Origin: Campylobacterales bacterium
GTDB taxonomy: Bacteria; Campylobacterota; Campylobacteria; Campylobacterales; Hydrogenimonadaceae
Direction: 5' to 3'
Length of the DNA: 9,639 nt
Assembly (NCBI GenBank): GCA_027065635.1
Contig: JAMONQ010000106.1
Span: forward strand, 1 to 9,639
This document shows, one piece after another, positions 1 through 6,328 of this stretch (its first letter is position 1; each line of letters begins with the position of its first letter). The notes under the pieces were generated by a model, which made no database searches, was not told the origin of the DNA, and worked only from the letters and a program-made list of their open reading frames with translations. A program made the translations under genes and the position numbers.

Positions 1-199
1 GGATCGCTTCGGTTTTGGCTTTCAACTCCTCGACGTCAGAATCCGTCGCGCTGACGTTTTCGAGATCCTTGCGGATGCTCCTGTCACGCTCTTCTATAAA
101 TGCCAACAGAGGTTGATAAAGCCAGCTGTTGAGCAGTATGAGAAGCACAAGAAAGACCACTGCAACTACCAGCATCAAAGAGGGAACTATATCCAGCAT
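1..199 (-). CDS. atpF': F0F1 ATP synthase subunit b' (partial, C-terminus beyond window)
   Basis: This is the N-terminal 66 residues of a b-type stalk subunit of the F0 sector, which links the membrane rotor housing to F1 in the inner membrane. The protein starts MLDIVPSLMLVVAVVFLVLL, a single membrane helix at about residues 4-26. This is followed by NSWLYQPLLAFIEERD, the typical transition into the charged peripheral-stalk helix, and then a Glu/Lys/Asp-rich stretch. The ATG at 197-199 is preceded by a strong Shine-Dalgarno, AAGGAG at 207-212 on the minus strand. It lies downstream of parB in the same direction, the usual Campylobacterota arrangement in which b' is the first gene of the ATP synthase operon. 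The assignment as b' rather than b rests on this position, the short N-terminus and family knowledge. The reading frame continues past position 1. Confidence 0.85.
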   Translation of the reverse strand, partial: MLDIVPSLMLVVAVVFLVLLILLNSWLYQPLLAFIEERDRSIRKDLENVSATDSDVEELKAKTEAI

Positions 200-232
200 G
201 CACACTCTCCTTTCAAAAAATTGGGCAATTTT

Positions 233-260
233 ATCATATATATCCAAAATCAAAAATTAA
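233..260 (-). promoter_or_regulatory. Candidate promoter of the ATP synthase operon
   Basis: The 132-nt gap between parB and atpF' is AT-rich near atpF'. On the minus strand it contains TATGAT (238-233) preceded by TTAATT (260-255) with a 16-nt spacer. A start near 226 would give a leader of about 27 nt holding the AAGGAG ribosome site. Several overlapping AT-rich alternatives exist, for example TAAAAT slightly downstream, so the exact hexamer is uncertain. I see no hairpin-plus-U-tract terminator for parB in this gap. Confidence 0.4.
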
Positions 261-331
261 GGATCGTCTAAATAGGCTCTCGCCATACTCCCGTAAATGC
301 AGGAAATACAGTTACAGACCGAACTTTCCGG

Positions 332-1207
332 CTATCTGCCGAACACCTTCAAAAACTCTTTCAACTCCTCTTCGCTTCCAATCTCTATCTCAAGCCCCCT
401 CTTTTTGATTTTCACCTTGAAAGGGATGTGATTCCTGATTACGTCGGCATATCCAGCAAGTTCGAAAGATGACTCCTCATCGCTTCTTTTTTCGACTCCG
501 CTCCCGCCTCCGTTTTTCAGCCCCATGACCAGCTGTTCTGTTTCGCGTACACTCAACTTCTGTCCGATTATCGTGTCGCATACGATCCGCTGGTTCTTCT
601 CATCGAGCCCGACCAGCATCTTGGCGTGTCCCTGTGAAATCTGCGAAGAAGCGACTCTTTGCTGAACATACTCGTCAAGTTGCAGCAATCTGAGGGTATT
701 TGTGATCTGGGTTCTGCTTTTATATATTCTCTTCGCCAGCTCCTCCTGGGTAATCCCGTACTCTTCTATGAGCTCCCTGTATGAACGGGCGAGCTCTATC
801 GGATTCAGATCTTCGCGCTGGATATTCTCGATTAGAGCCAGTTCTCTGAAGCGGGACCGGTCTATATCCGCGACTACGGCACGTATACTCTCCAGACCGG
901 CGAGGCGACTGGCACGCACCCTCCGCTCTCCGGCGATGAGCATATACTCTCCGTTTTGTTCGATCACCACGACAGGTTGCAGAAGACCGTGTCGTTTTAT
1001 AGACTCGGAGAGCTCCTTGAGTGCATCGTCATCGAAATGCTTTCTCGGCTGGTAAGGGTTTGGAACTATTTCGGAGAGCGGAATCTCGACTATCTGATCA
1101 CCCGTCTCCTCCGACGAGTGCAACTCGTTTTCATAAGCTTCCGCCACCTCTCCCAAAATGGCACCGAGCCCTCTGCCCAGAGACTTGTTTTTCGACTTTT
1201 TTCCCAT
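332..1207 (-). CDS. parB: Chromosome partitioning protein ParB (Spo0J family)
   Basis: This encodes a 291-residue ParB, the CTP-dependent DNA clamp that loads at parS sites and works with ParA to segregate origins. The N-terminus has LGRGLGAIL (residues 10-18), the short ParA-stimulating motif. The CTP-binding region shows GERRVRAS (93-100) and ENIQREDLNP (127-136), both hallmark boxes. A helix-turn-helix follows at about 151-175, and a C-terminal dimerisation segment ends the protein. I chose the ATG at 1205-1207 because the upstream in-frame extension to 1279 lies inside parA, has no family similarity, and the conserved LGRGL motif sits just after this start. A weak purine-rich ribosome site (GAGATAGAG) overlaps the end of parA. 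The gap to the parA stop is 10 nt, so the two are co-transcribed. Confidence 0.95.
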   Translation of the reverse strand: MGKKSKNKSLGRGLGAILGEVAEAYENELHSSEETGDQIVEIPLSEIVPNPYQPRKHFDDDALKELSESIKRHGLLQPVVVIEQNGEYMLIAGERRVRASRLAGLESIRAVVADIDRSRFRELALIENIQREDLNPIELARSYRELIEEYGITQEELAKRIYKSRTQITNTLRLLQLDEYVQQRVASSQISQGHAKMLVGLDEKNQRIVCDTIIGQKLSVRETEQLVMGLKNGGGSGVEKRSDEESSFELAGYADVIRNHIPFKVKIKKRGLEIEIGSEEELKEFLKVFGR

Positions 1208-1217
1208 CTCTATCTCT

Positions 1218-2006
1218 TTATGTCGCCAGTATCGCCTGAGCGAGGTGCTGGTAGGCTCTCGATCCCGTAGATTTGACATCGTAAAGAATTACGGGCTTTC
1301 CGAAACTCGGACTTTCTGCAAGCTTTACATTGCGCGGGATGACTATGAACTCATCATCTTCCGCCGACCTGAAAAGCTTGTTTTTGAAGTGTTGGGTCAA
1401 GTCTGCGAAAACCTGCTTTGAGAGGTTGTTCTGACCGCTGTACATCGTAGGAAGAAAACCTTTGATCTTCAGTTTCGGATTGATGGTCTTTTTGATGAGG
1501 CGAATCGTATTGAGCAGCTGGGCGAGCCCTTCGAGGGCAAAAAATTCGCACTGAATAGGGATGATGACAGAGTGAGCCGCACTGAGGGCGTTTATCGTAA
1601 TCGGCCCGAGTGCAGGCGGAGAGTCTATTATGATGTAGTCGTAATCTTTTTTTATCTCGTCGATCTTCCGCTTCAAGACAAGCTCCCGCCCTTTTCTTGT
1701 CTCCGAATCGTAGAACTCCTTCTCCACTCCTACCAGTCCGATATTCGACGGCACAAGGTGAAGTGTCGGCAGTGTCGTTTTCAAAATGGTATCGGAAATC
1801 TTTTTCGCACCGACAAGTACATGGTAGATATTGTACTCGTAGTCGTTTCGATGAAACCCGAGGCTGGTCGTAGCGTTGGCCTGCGGATCGGCATCTATCA
1901 GCAGAACTCTCTTCTCCGCAACCGCCAGGGAGGCCGCAAGGTTTACGGCCGTCGTAGTCTTTCCCACACCACCTTTTTGGTTGGCAATAGTAATTATCTC
2001 ACTCAT
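1218..2006 (-). CDS. parA: Chromosome partitioning ATPase ParA (Soj family)
   Basis: This encodes a 262-residue deviant Walker A ATPase that binds DNA as an ATP dimer and drives movement of ParB-parS complexes. The P-loop is KGGVGKTT (residues 11-18) with the signature lysine K11. It is followed by LIDADPQ (36-42), with D38 and D40 in the ATP-switch region, and Walker B IIIDSPP (125-131). The IPRNVKLAESPSFGKP segment (223-238) is typical of chromosomal Soj proteins. The length is normal for the short chromosomal type without an N-terminal DNA-binding domain. The start codon overlaps the birA stop as ATGA (2003-2006), indicating translational coupling. No frameshift or missing catalytic residue is seen. 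Confidence 0.96.
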   Translation of the reverse strand: MSEIITIANQKGGVGKTTTAVNLAASLAVAEKRVLLIDADPQANATTSLGFHRNDYEYNIYHVLVGAKKISDTILKTTLPTLHLVPSNIGLVGVEKEFYDSETRKGRELVLKRKIDEIKKDYDYIIIDSPPALGPITINALSAAHSVIIPIQCEFFALEGLAQLLNTIRLIKKTINPKLKIKGFLPTMYSGQNNLSKQVFADLTQHFKNKLFRSAEDDEFIVIPRNVKLAESPSFGKPVILYDVKSTGSRAYQHLAQAILAT

Positions 2007-2638
2007 CTTGAACTCACAACCCTTCTTTTGCCTATAATCAGCGATCCGTCATTCTGAAGCACGGCGTCTTTCAAATCCACCGTTTCATTCCCGTCATGGG
2101 TGCAGTAGTTTTTGCTCTTCTCAAATTCTAAACTAAAATTGCTAAAAATCTGCTTCCATGGCGGAGGATTTTTCAGATTTTCCAAAAACCTTTTCAGAAG
2201 CTCCATAGGTTCGGTCTCTATATCCAAAACGGCGAATTCCCCGGGTGCGTCGACAAGGTTGATTCCTATTCCCACAACGACTTTGTCGCCCTTTTTCGCA
2301 GTGATGCAACCCCCGGCTTTACGCTCTTTGAGATAGATATCGTTGGGCCATTTGAGCCACACTTTCGATCCCATCTCCCTTAACGTCTCTTTCATCAAAA
2401 AAGAGAAGTAGATCGATGTCGCACCGAGCGGAAGATCATCCGGAAGGGCCTCTTGCACGAGCAGAATAGAGGCGAAAAAATTACCCCTTTTGCCTACCCA
2501 GCGATTTTCACGACTCCCCACGCCGTCGGTTTGCATCTGTGTGATTACGGCACATGGAGGCTCTATCTCTCTTTTTGCGACCTTCTCCTCCATCCATCGC
2601 TGCGTGGAAGGAAGTGTCTTAAACGAATAGATCTTCAA
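2003..2638 (-). CDS. birA: Biotin--[acetyl-CoA-carboxylase] ligase, no DNA-binding domain
   Basis: This encodes a 211-residue biotin protein ligase that makes biotinoyl-AMP and transfers biotin to a carrier-protein lysine. The visible motifs are the STQ box near the N-terminus (11-13), the biotinoyl-AMP loop region DGVGSRENRW (38-47), KWPND (96-100), KAGG with K107, and GIGIN (123-127). There is no N-terminal winged helix, so it should be an enzyme only and not the biotin repressor. The start is TTG (2636-2638). It is supported by AGAGGA at 2645-2650, 6 nt upstream, and by the conserved start of the fold; the first in-frame ATG (residue 16) would remove the STQ box. The 5' end overlaps fmt by 20 nt and the 3' end overlaps parA by 4 nt. 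Confidence 0.9.
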   Translation of the reverse strand: MKIYSFKTLPSTQRWMEEKVAKREIEPPCAVITQMQTDGVGSRENRWVGKRGNFFASILLVQEALPDDLPLGATSIYFSFLMKETLREMGSKVWLKWPNDIYLKERKAGGCITAKKGDKVVVGIGINLVDAPGEFAVLDIETEPMELLKRFLENLKNPPPWKQIFSNFSLEFEKSKNYCTHDGNETVDLKDAVLQNDGSLIIGKRRVVSSR

Positions 2639-3524
2639 CGCCTATCCTCTTTCCCCTGATATAGCTCAATACATCCATACTTTTTTTGGAAGGAGGCTGA
2701 ACCCGTAAAATTTTCAGCGCTCCCTTCTTGCACGCTACCACTACACCGTCATCCAAGATTTTTACGACGTGTCCCGGAGTTCCGTCGGCTTCATAAAGCT
2801 CGAGATCTATGAGTTTCAAACCGTTTTCAAGATAGATGCCGGGCCACCCTTCAAAAGCCCTGAAACGGTTATATATCTGCAAAGCTGACAGTTCAAACGA
2901 AATCAAACCGTCCTCTTTTCTGATCTTTTTGCAGTAGGTCGCTTCCGCATCGCACTGCGGTAGCGGCAAAACAGATGAAAAGTTCCTCAATGTCTCTACC
3001 GTCAGTTCCGCGGCCATATCGGCCAGTTTCAAAAAGAGGCTCTCCTTTCTATCGCTTAACTGAAGCTTCGTAACGCTCCAGGATAGTATCGGTCCGCTAT
3101 CGAGCCCCTCCTCCATAAGCATCGCCGTAACACCGGTAACGCTGTCACCGTTCAGAAGAGACTGCTGGATAGGGCTCGCCCCCCTGTACATGGGGAGCAA
3201 GGAGGCATGCAGATTGATGCAGGGCGCAATCTGCAAAATCTCTTTCGGCAACATCTGGCCATATGCCGCCACTACGATAAAGTCCGGCGCAATCTCCTCT
3301 ATTTGCCTCACAATCTCTTCATCTCTCAAAGAGTCGGGCTGAAAGATCGCAATCATCTCCTTTTGCGCCGTCACCTTTACCGGCGGCGGCGTCAAAACTC
3401 TTTTTCTGCCCACAGGTCTATCAGGCTGGGTAAAAAGGGCTGCCACCTCCATCCCGTCCGCTTCGATCAACCTTTTCAAAATGGTATCCGCATAGTGCGG
3501 CGTCCCCATGAAGATAACTTTCAC
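2619..3524 (-). CDS. fmt: Methionyl-tRNA formyltransferase
   Basis: This encodes a 301-residue enzyme that formylates initiator Met-tRNA using 10-formyl-tetrahydrofolate in the cytoplasm. The N-terminus MKVIFMGTPHYA is the family start. The catalytic box NLHASLLPMYRGASPIQ (residues 104-120) contains N104 and H106, and the third catalytic residue D142 lies in EGLDSGPIL. The C-terminal domain begins with the conserved YCKKIRKEDGLISF segment, and a positively charged C-terminal OB-like region follows. The start is GTG (3522-3524), with GGGAG at 3531-3535, 6 nt upstream. It is the first gene of the fmt-birA-parA-parB operon and overlaps birA by 20 nt. Length and motifs are normal. Confidence 0.96.
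   Translation of the reverse strand: MKVIFMGTPHYADTILKRLIEADGMEVAALFTQPDRPVGRKRVLTPPPVKVTAQKEMIAIFQPDSLRDEEIVRQIEEIAPDFIVVAAYGQMLPKEILQIAPCINLHASLLPMYRGASPIQQSLLNGDSVTGVTAMLMEEGLDSGPILSWSVTKLQLSDRKESLFLKLADMAAELTVETLRNFSSVLPLPQCDAEATYCKKIRKEDGLISFELSALQIYNRFRAFEGWPGIYLENGLKLIDLELYEADGTPGHVVKILDDGVVVACKKGALKILRVQPPSKKSMDVLSYIRGKRIGVEDLFV
2645..2650 (-). promoter_or_regulatory. Ribosome binding site deciding the TTG start of birA
   Basis: AGAGGA on the minus strand lies 6 nt before the TTG at 2638 and inside the end of fmt. It is the main evidence that translation begins at the TTG rather than at the ATG 15 codons later. Confidence 0.6.
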
Positions 3525-3530
3525 GTATCA

Positions 3531-3535
3531 CTCCC
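3531..3535 (-). promoter_or_regulatory. Ribosome binding site for the GTG start of fmt
   Basis: GGGAG on the minus strand is placed 6 nt before the GTG at 3524. No ATG lies closer to it; the next in-frame ATG (residue 6) would cut into the conserved first beta strand. Confidence 0.6.
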
Positions 3536-3547
3536 GATATCTCTCGT

Positions 3548-3553
3548 ATCATA
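3548..3553 (-). promoter_or_regulatory. Candidate -10 box of the fmt-birA-parA-parB operon
   Basis: TATGAT on the minus strand would start transcription near 3541, giving a leader of about 17 nt that holds the GGGAG site. No good -35 is seen, but the region upstream is T-rich, as is common for housekeeping promoters in Campylobacterota. The 140-nt region 3525-3664 between fmt and the cupin gene contains this box, the opposing cupin -10, and nothing else recognised. Confidence 0.35.
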
Positions 3554-3640
3554 AACTGAAACAGAAATGGTAGCATGCCTACGGAAAAAAAGAGTTAAAA
3601 CATATTGACCCGGATCATAGCAGAGGAGTCGTTCATACAC

Positions 3641-3646
3641 TATAAT
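3641..3646 (+). promoter_or_regulatory. -10 box of the cupin gene
   Basis: A perfect TATAAT lies 18 nt before the chosen ATG. A predicted start near 3653 leaves a very short leader carrying AAGGAG. TTGACC at 3605-3610 is too far upstream (30-nt spacer) to be its -35. Confidence 0.55.
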
Positions 3647-3664
3647 AGAGAAAAAGGAGCCGAT

Positions 3665-4006
3665 ATGCAGACTGCTGAGTTTTTTGAAAATCTCGAGTTC
3701 GACGATCGACATGTTGTCGTTACACCAATGCTGGAGAGCGGATTTACCAAGGAGATCCGTATCGCCTTCAAAGCCGGACAACTCATGAAAGCCCACAAGA
3801 CAGCCTACCCGATAACGGTCATGGTGCTAAGAGGAGAGATCGATTTCGGACTGCCGGAAAAGAGTGTGACCCTCAAAAGCGGCGATCTGATAGCGCTCGA
3901 GCCCAATGTCATCCACTCTTTGGAGGCAAAAGAGGAGTCGGTGGTGAGATTGAGCCTAAGCAAGCAGGATACGATAAAAAGAGTGAATGCGGTACTGAAC
4001 CTTTGA
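3665..4006 (+). CDS. Small single-domain cupin protein
   Basis: This encodes a 113-residue cytoplasmic protein forming one cupin beta-barrel; its substrate is unknown. The second cupin motif is clear: GDLIALEPNVIHSL (73-86), with P80 and H84. The first is degenerate: AHKTAYPITVMVLRGEIDFG has H44 and G57, but lacks the second His and the Glu of the usual HxH...E set. Metal binding is therefore uncertain. The ATG at 3665 is chosen because it follows AAGGAG (about 3654-3659) and the TATAAT at 3641; an in-frame ATG at 3605 lies upstream of that -10. It is a single-gene unit, divergent from fmt and followed by the lipoprotein genes. Small cupins like this can be sensors, isomerases or storage-type domains; I cannot choose among them. 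Confidence 0.8.
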   Translation: MQTAEFFENLEFDDRHVVVTPMLESGFTKEIRIAFKAGQLMKAHKTAYPITVMVLRGEIDFGLPEKSVTLKSGDLIALEPNVIHSLEAKEESVVRLSLSKQDTIKRVNAVLNL

Positions 4007-4047
4007 AAGAGATCGGGGCAGCCGCTTCCTGTATAACAGACTCGCTA

Positions 4048-4083
4048 TCCGTTTAGCTTCCGTTTACGGTGACACGCTATAAT
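4048..4083 (+). promoter_or_regulatory. Lipoprotein operon promoter with an 11-bp-phased direct repeat
   Basis: The -10 TATAAT is at 4078-4083. No -35 hexamer is recognisable at the right distance. Instead, the word TCCGTTTA occurs twice, at 4048-4055 and 4059-4066, exactly 11 bp apart and centred on the -35 position. Two tandem 11-bp half-sites replacing the -35 are the known architecture for activation by OmpR/PhoB-family response regulators such as PhoB at pho boxes. Binding by the regulator encoded at 6309-6965 is inference. The predicted transcription start is about 4090, next to the ATG. Confidence 0.5.
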
Positions 4084-4090
4084 CTCTTCC

Positions 4091-4639
4091 ATGAAACGGA
4101 TGATTTTTCCTCTAGTACTATTTGTGGCTCTTGCCGGTTTGGGTGGATGTTCGACCAAAAACATCCCGCTCGACTACGATCCATCATACGACACGAGTCG
4201 ACTCGCCAGCTTCACACTCAAAGCCGACGAAACGGCCGGACCCGACCCTCTCGACAAAGAGAGAATCGAAAGCGCCATCGAAAAAGTACTCTTTTCAAAG
4301 GGGTATGAAGAGGCTTCCGCACTCGGTGACTTTACGGTTCTCTACGGTATGAAGCTATATAAAGATCGCCCCTCTCCGGTCACTTTCGGAATAGGGCTGG
4401 GCGGAATTTCCGGCAACTTCGCAGGATCCGTATCGACCGCAATCACTCCAAAACGTGATGAAATATCGCTATTCGTACGGATGGTCGATCCGAAAACCAG
4501 ACTCGTATTCTGGTCAGCCTCCGTCACGAAAGAGTGGAGCACAGATCCGGCAAAACGCCGAAAGATCATCGAAGAGGCAATCACACAAACGGTTGGGCTG
4601 TTTCCAGCCAGGGGTGAAAAAATGGAGGTTGGAAAATGA
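4091..4639 (+). CDS. DUF4136-type lipoprotein 1
   Basis: This encodes a 182-residue envelope lipoprotein of unknown function. Residues 1-19 form a signal peptide with hydrophobic core IFPLVLFVALAGLGG, and the lipobox LGGC gives lipidated Cys20. The +2 residue is Ser and not Asp, which by the E. coli rule favours the outer membrane. The mature part follows the DUF4136 pattern: a DYDPSYDTSRLASF opening (28-41), a helix (about 54-70) ending in SKGYEE, a central strand region, then DPKTRLVFWSAS (123-134) and a C-terminal helix. A Gly-rich stretch (about 100-112) replaces the Tyr-rich insert of the next gene. There is no Shine-Dalgarno before the ATG, and the -10 ends only 7 nt upstream. The gene is translationally coupled to lipoprotein 2 by an ATGA overlap at 4636-4639. 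Confidence 0.85.
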   Translation: MKRMIFPLVLFVALAGLGGCSTKNIPLDYDPSYDTSRLASFTLKADETAGPDPLDKERIESAIEKVLFSKGYEEASALGDFTVLYGMKLYKDRPSPVTFGIGLGGISGNFAGSVSTAITPKRDEISLFVRMVDPKTRLVFWSASVTKEWSTDPAKRRKIIEEAITQTVGLFPARGEKMEVGK

Positions 4640-5178
4640 TAAGAAGTGCACTTTTTGCTCTACTGCTGCTTATTTTTACAGGATGCTCGACCATACAGGT
4701 GCAAAACGACTACAATCCACAGTACGACTTCTCCAGACTGAAGAGTTTTGCTATAGTCATACCTAAAAACTCACCGGTCATAACTCTTACACAGGAGCGT
4801 CTAAAAAGAGCCATAGCCAAAGAGCTGCAATCAAAAGGATATCGCCGGGTCTCGAAAGAGAATGCAGACTTTCTGGTCACGTTTCATACCGACATCACAA
4901 AATTCAAAGAGGTTGTCAACGACTACGACAGCCTCGGAATCTATCCTTACTACTACGGTTACTGGGGTCCTGCATATATTCCCTCGCGATACGAATATAT
5001 CTATGAGGAGGCAAAGATCGTAATCGACGCCTATGATCCGGAAACCAAGCGTGTCTTTTGGCGCGGGAGTGCTACCGATACACTTCGCAACTTCGATACT
5101 CCGGCCGAAAGAGTGGCATACATAAACAGTGTGGTCAAAAAGATTCTCGCCCCGTTCCCTGCCGCGACGAAGCTTTAG
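4636..5178 (+). CDS. DUF4136-type lipoprotein 2 (tandem paralogue)
   Basis: This encodes a 180-residue lipoprotein with signal peptide MIRSALFALLLLIFTG and lipidated Cys17 (IFTGC, a slightly atypical lipobox with Phe at -3); +2 is Ser. It is clearly a paralogue of the preceding gene: both mature proteins begin with C-S-T, then a DY(D/N)PxYDxSRLxSF segment, a helix ending SKGYxx, a DPxTxxVFWxxSxT segment, and a C-terminal helix ending near FPA. Residues 97-123 form a Tyr-rich insert with ten tyrosines in 27 positions, absent from copy 1. GGAGG at 4624-4628, inside the upstream gene, is its ribosome site. Its last 44 nt overlap tail-to-tail with the histidine kinase gene. The biochemical role is unknown. 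Confidence 0.85.
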   Translation: MIRSALFALLLLIFTGCSTIQVQNDYNPQYDFSRLKSFAIVIPKNSPVITLTQERLKRAIAKELQSKGYRRVSKENADFLVTFHTDITKFKEVVNDYDSLGIYPYYYGYWGPAYIPSRYEYIYEEAKIVIDAYDPETKRVFWRGSATDTLRNFDTPAERVAYINSVVKKILAPFPAATKL

Positions 5179-6328
5179 AGAAGTCGACGACGAAGGTGCT
5201 TCCTTCACCCTCTTTTGATCGGACCTCGAGTCCGAAGCCGTATATGCGGCATACGGTGGAGACTATATCAAGACCGATTCCAAGCCCCCCTTCCGTATCG
5301 TTGGCGCGCTCGAAGCGCTCGAAAATCAGCTTCATTTTCTCTTTCTCTATACCCACTCCGCTATCCTCGACAATCAGCCTGCAATCTTCCAGGACTATAT
5401 CGATACTGCCCTCCGGACGCGTATACTTGACGGCATTGTCGATCAGATTTTTGATCAATAGATCGATATGGTGTGGATCCGCCTCTACGATACACGGCTG
5501 AAGTTTCGAAGTGACATCAAGCGCTTTCTGCTCCGCAAGAATAGAAAAAAAATCGATACTCTGAGCCACCTTTTTGGCTACATCAACACTTTCTGGTCTG
5601 CTCCTTTGGGCCTGACGCTCCTTGAGCAGAAGAAAAAGAAGATCATCGTAGACTCTGGAAATAAGCCTTCCGCTCATCAGCAAAGCTCTAAGGTATGTCG
5701 GCTTGCACTCACCTTTTTCAATCTTTTGCAGAGCCAGGAGCATCGTGGTTACAGGCGTATTGAGCTCATGCGTGCTGTCATGGATGAAGCGGTCCATCAA
5801 ATCGATCTTTTCACGCATCGGACGCAAAAAGAGTCGCCCAAGATACCAGCCGACCAGAACCAGAAAAAGAGATGCGCTCACCGCCGCGATGGCGACATCA
5901 CGCGCACTCTTTAAAAGCCGGTCATTCAAGGAACACTCTCTTACAACCACATACGAAATACCCAGATGCCCTCTTGCACTGCGGTCTATATAGTATGCAC
6001 AACCCTCTTTTATATACTCTTCCTCGTTTAAATCGACCTTCTCGGCGATACAGCCGCCCGTAACTTTGCCGTTTTCGTCGATCAGAAGATAGTCGCATCC
6101 GATCGAATCCGGGATCTTAAAAGCAACTCCTTGCATCTGTGCATCCACGGCAGAAGCGGCAATCTGCATCGCGATCATTCTAAGATGAGAAAAGACTCTC
6201 TCTTTTATAGATTCGGATTCGATCCGGTAAAAGAGTATCGAAAAAGCGAGGACCACGACAAGAACCGCTCCAAGATAGATCGCCATGAAACGAAACAAAG
6301 AGCGCTTTTCATAGGGGCTCAAATCCAT
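5135..6328 (-). CDS. Membrane sensor histidine kinase
   Basis: This encodes a 397-residue inner-membrane kinase. TM1 is at about 12-34, a periplasmic sensor of about 105 residues follows, and TM2 is at about 145-168. TM2 runs almost directly into the dimerisation helix with no clear HAMP. The phosphoacceptor is H187 in THELNTP. The ATPase domain shows the N box NLIDNAVKY (N294, N298), G1 EDSGVGI (321-327), F box FERF (336-339) and G2 GGLGIGL (347-353). The sensor has four cysteines (C78, C93, C110, C132), which could form disulfides or bind a ligand; I do not recognise the sensor family. The ATG at 6326-6328 has a G-rich ribosome site 6 nt upstream and overlaps the regulator gene by 20 nt. 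The last 14 residues, after VVDF, look unconserved and are encoded in the overlap with lipoprotein 2. Confidence 0.93.
   Translation of the reverse strand: MDLSPYEKRSLFRFMAIYLGAVLVVVLAFSILFYRIESESIKERVFSHLRMIAMQIAASAVDAQMQGVAFKIPDSIGCDYLLIDENGKVTGGCIAEKVDLNEEEYIKEGCAYYIDRSARGHLGISYVVVRECSLNDRLLKSARDVAIAAVSASLFLVLVGWYLGRLFLRPMREKIDLMDRFIHDSTHELNTPVTTMLLALQKIEKGECKPTYLRALLMSGRLISRVYDDLLFLLLKERQAQRSRPESVDVAKKVAQSIDFFSILAEQKALDVTSKLQPCIVEADPHHIDLLIKNLIDNAVKYTRPEGSIDIVLEDCRLIVEDSGVGIEKEKMKLIFERFERANDTEGGLGIGLDIVSTVCRIYGFGLEVRSKEGEGSTFVVDFSKASSRQGTGRESF

Noticed and set aside
547..562. TGTTTCGCGTACAC-like sequence in parB, a possible parS
   Set aside because: Only the left half resembles parS; the right half does not match, and it lies in coding sequence.
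1208..1279. Upstream N-terminal extension of ParB
   Set aside because: It overlaps the parA coding sequence, has no family similarity, and the conserved LGRGL motif follows the Met at 1207 at the usual distance.
1845..1857. Dyad GTTTC-GAT-GAAAC inside parA, resembling a parS site
   Set aside because: parS has GTTTC and GAAAC separated by four bases (ACGT); here the spacer is three, which breaks the symmetry recognised by ParB. The bases are also explained by the parA codons.
3605..3664. Longer cupin start at 3605
   Set aside because: It would begin upstream of the TATAAT at 3641 and lacks a ribosome site, whereas 3665 has AAGGAG at good spacing.
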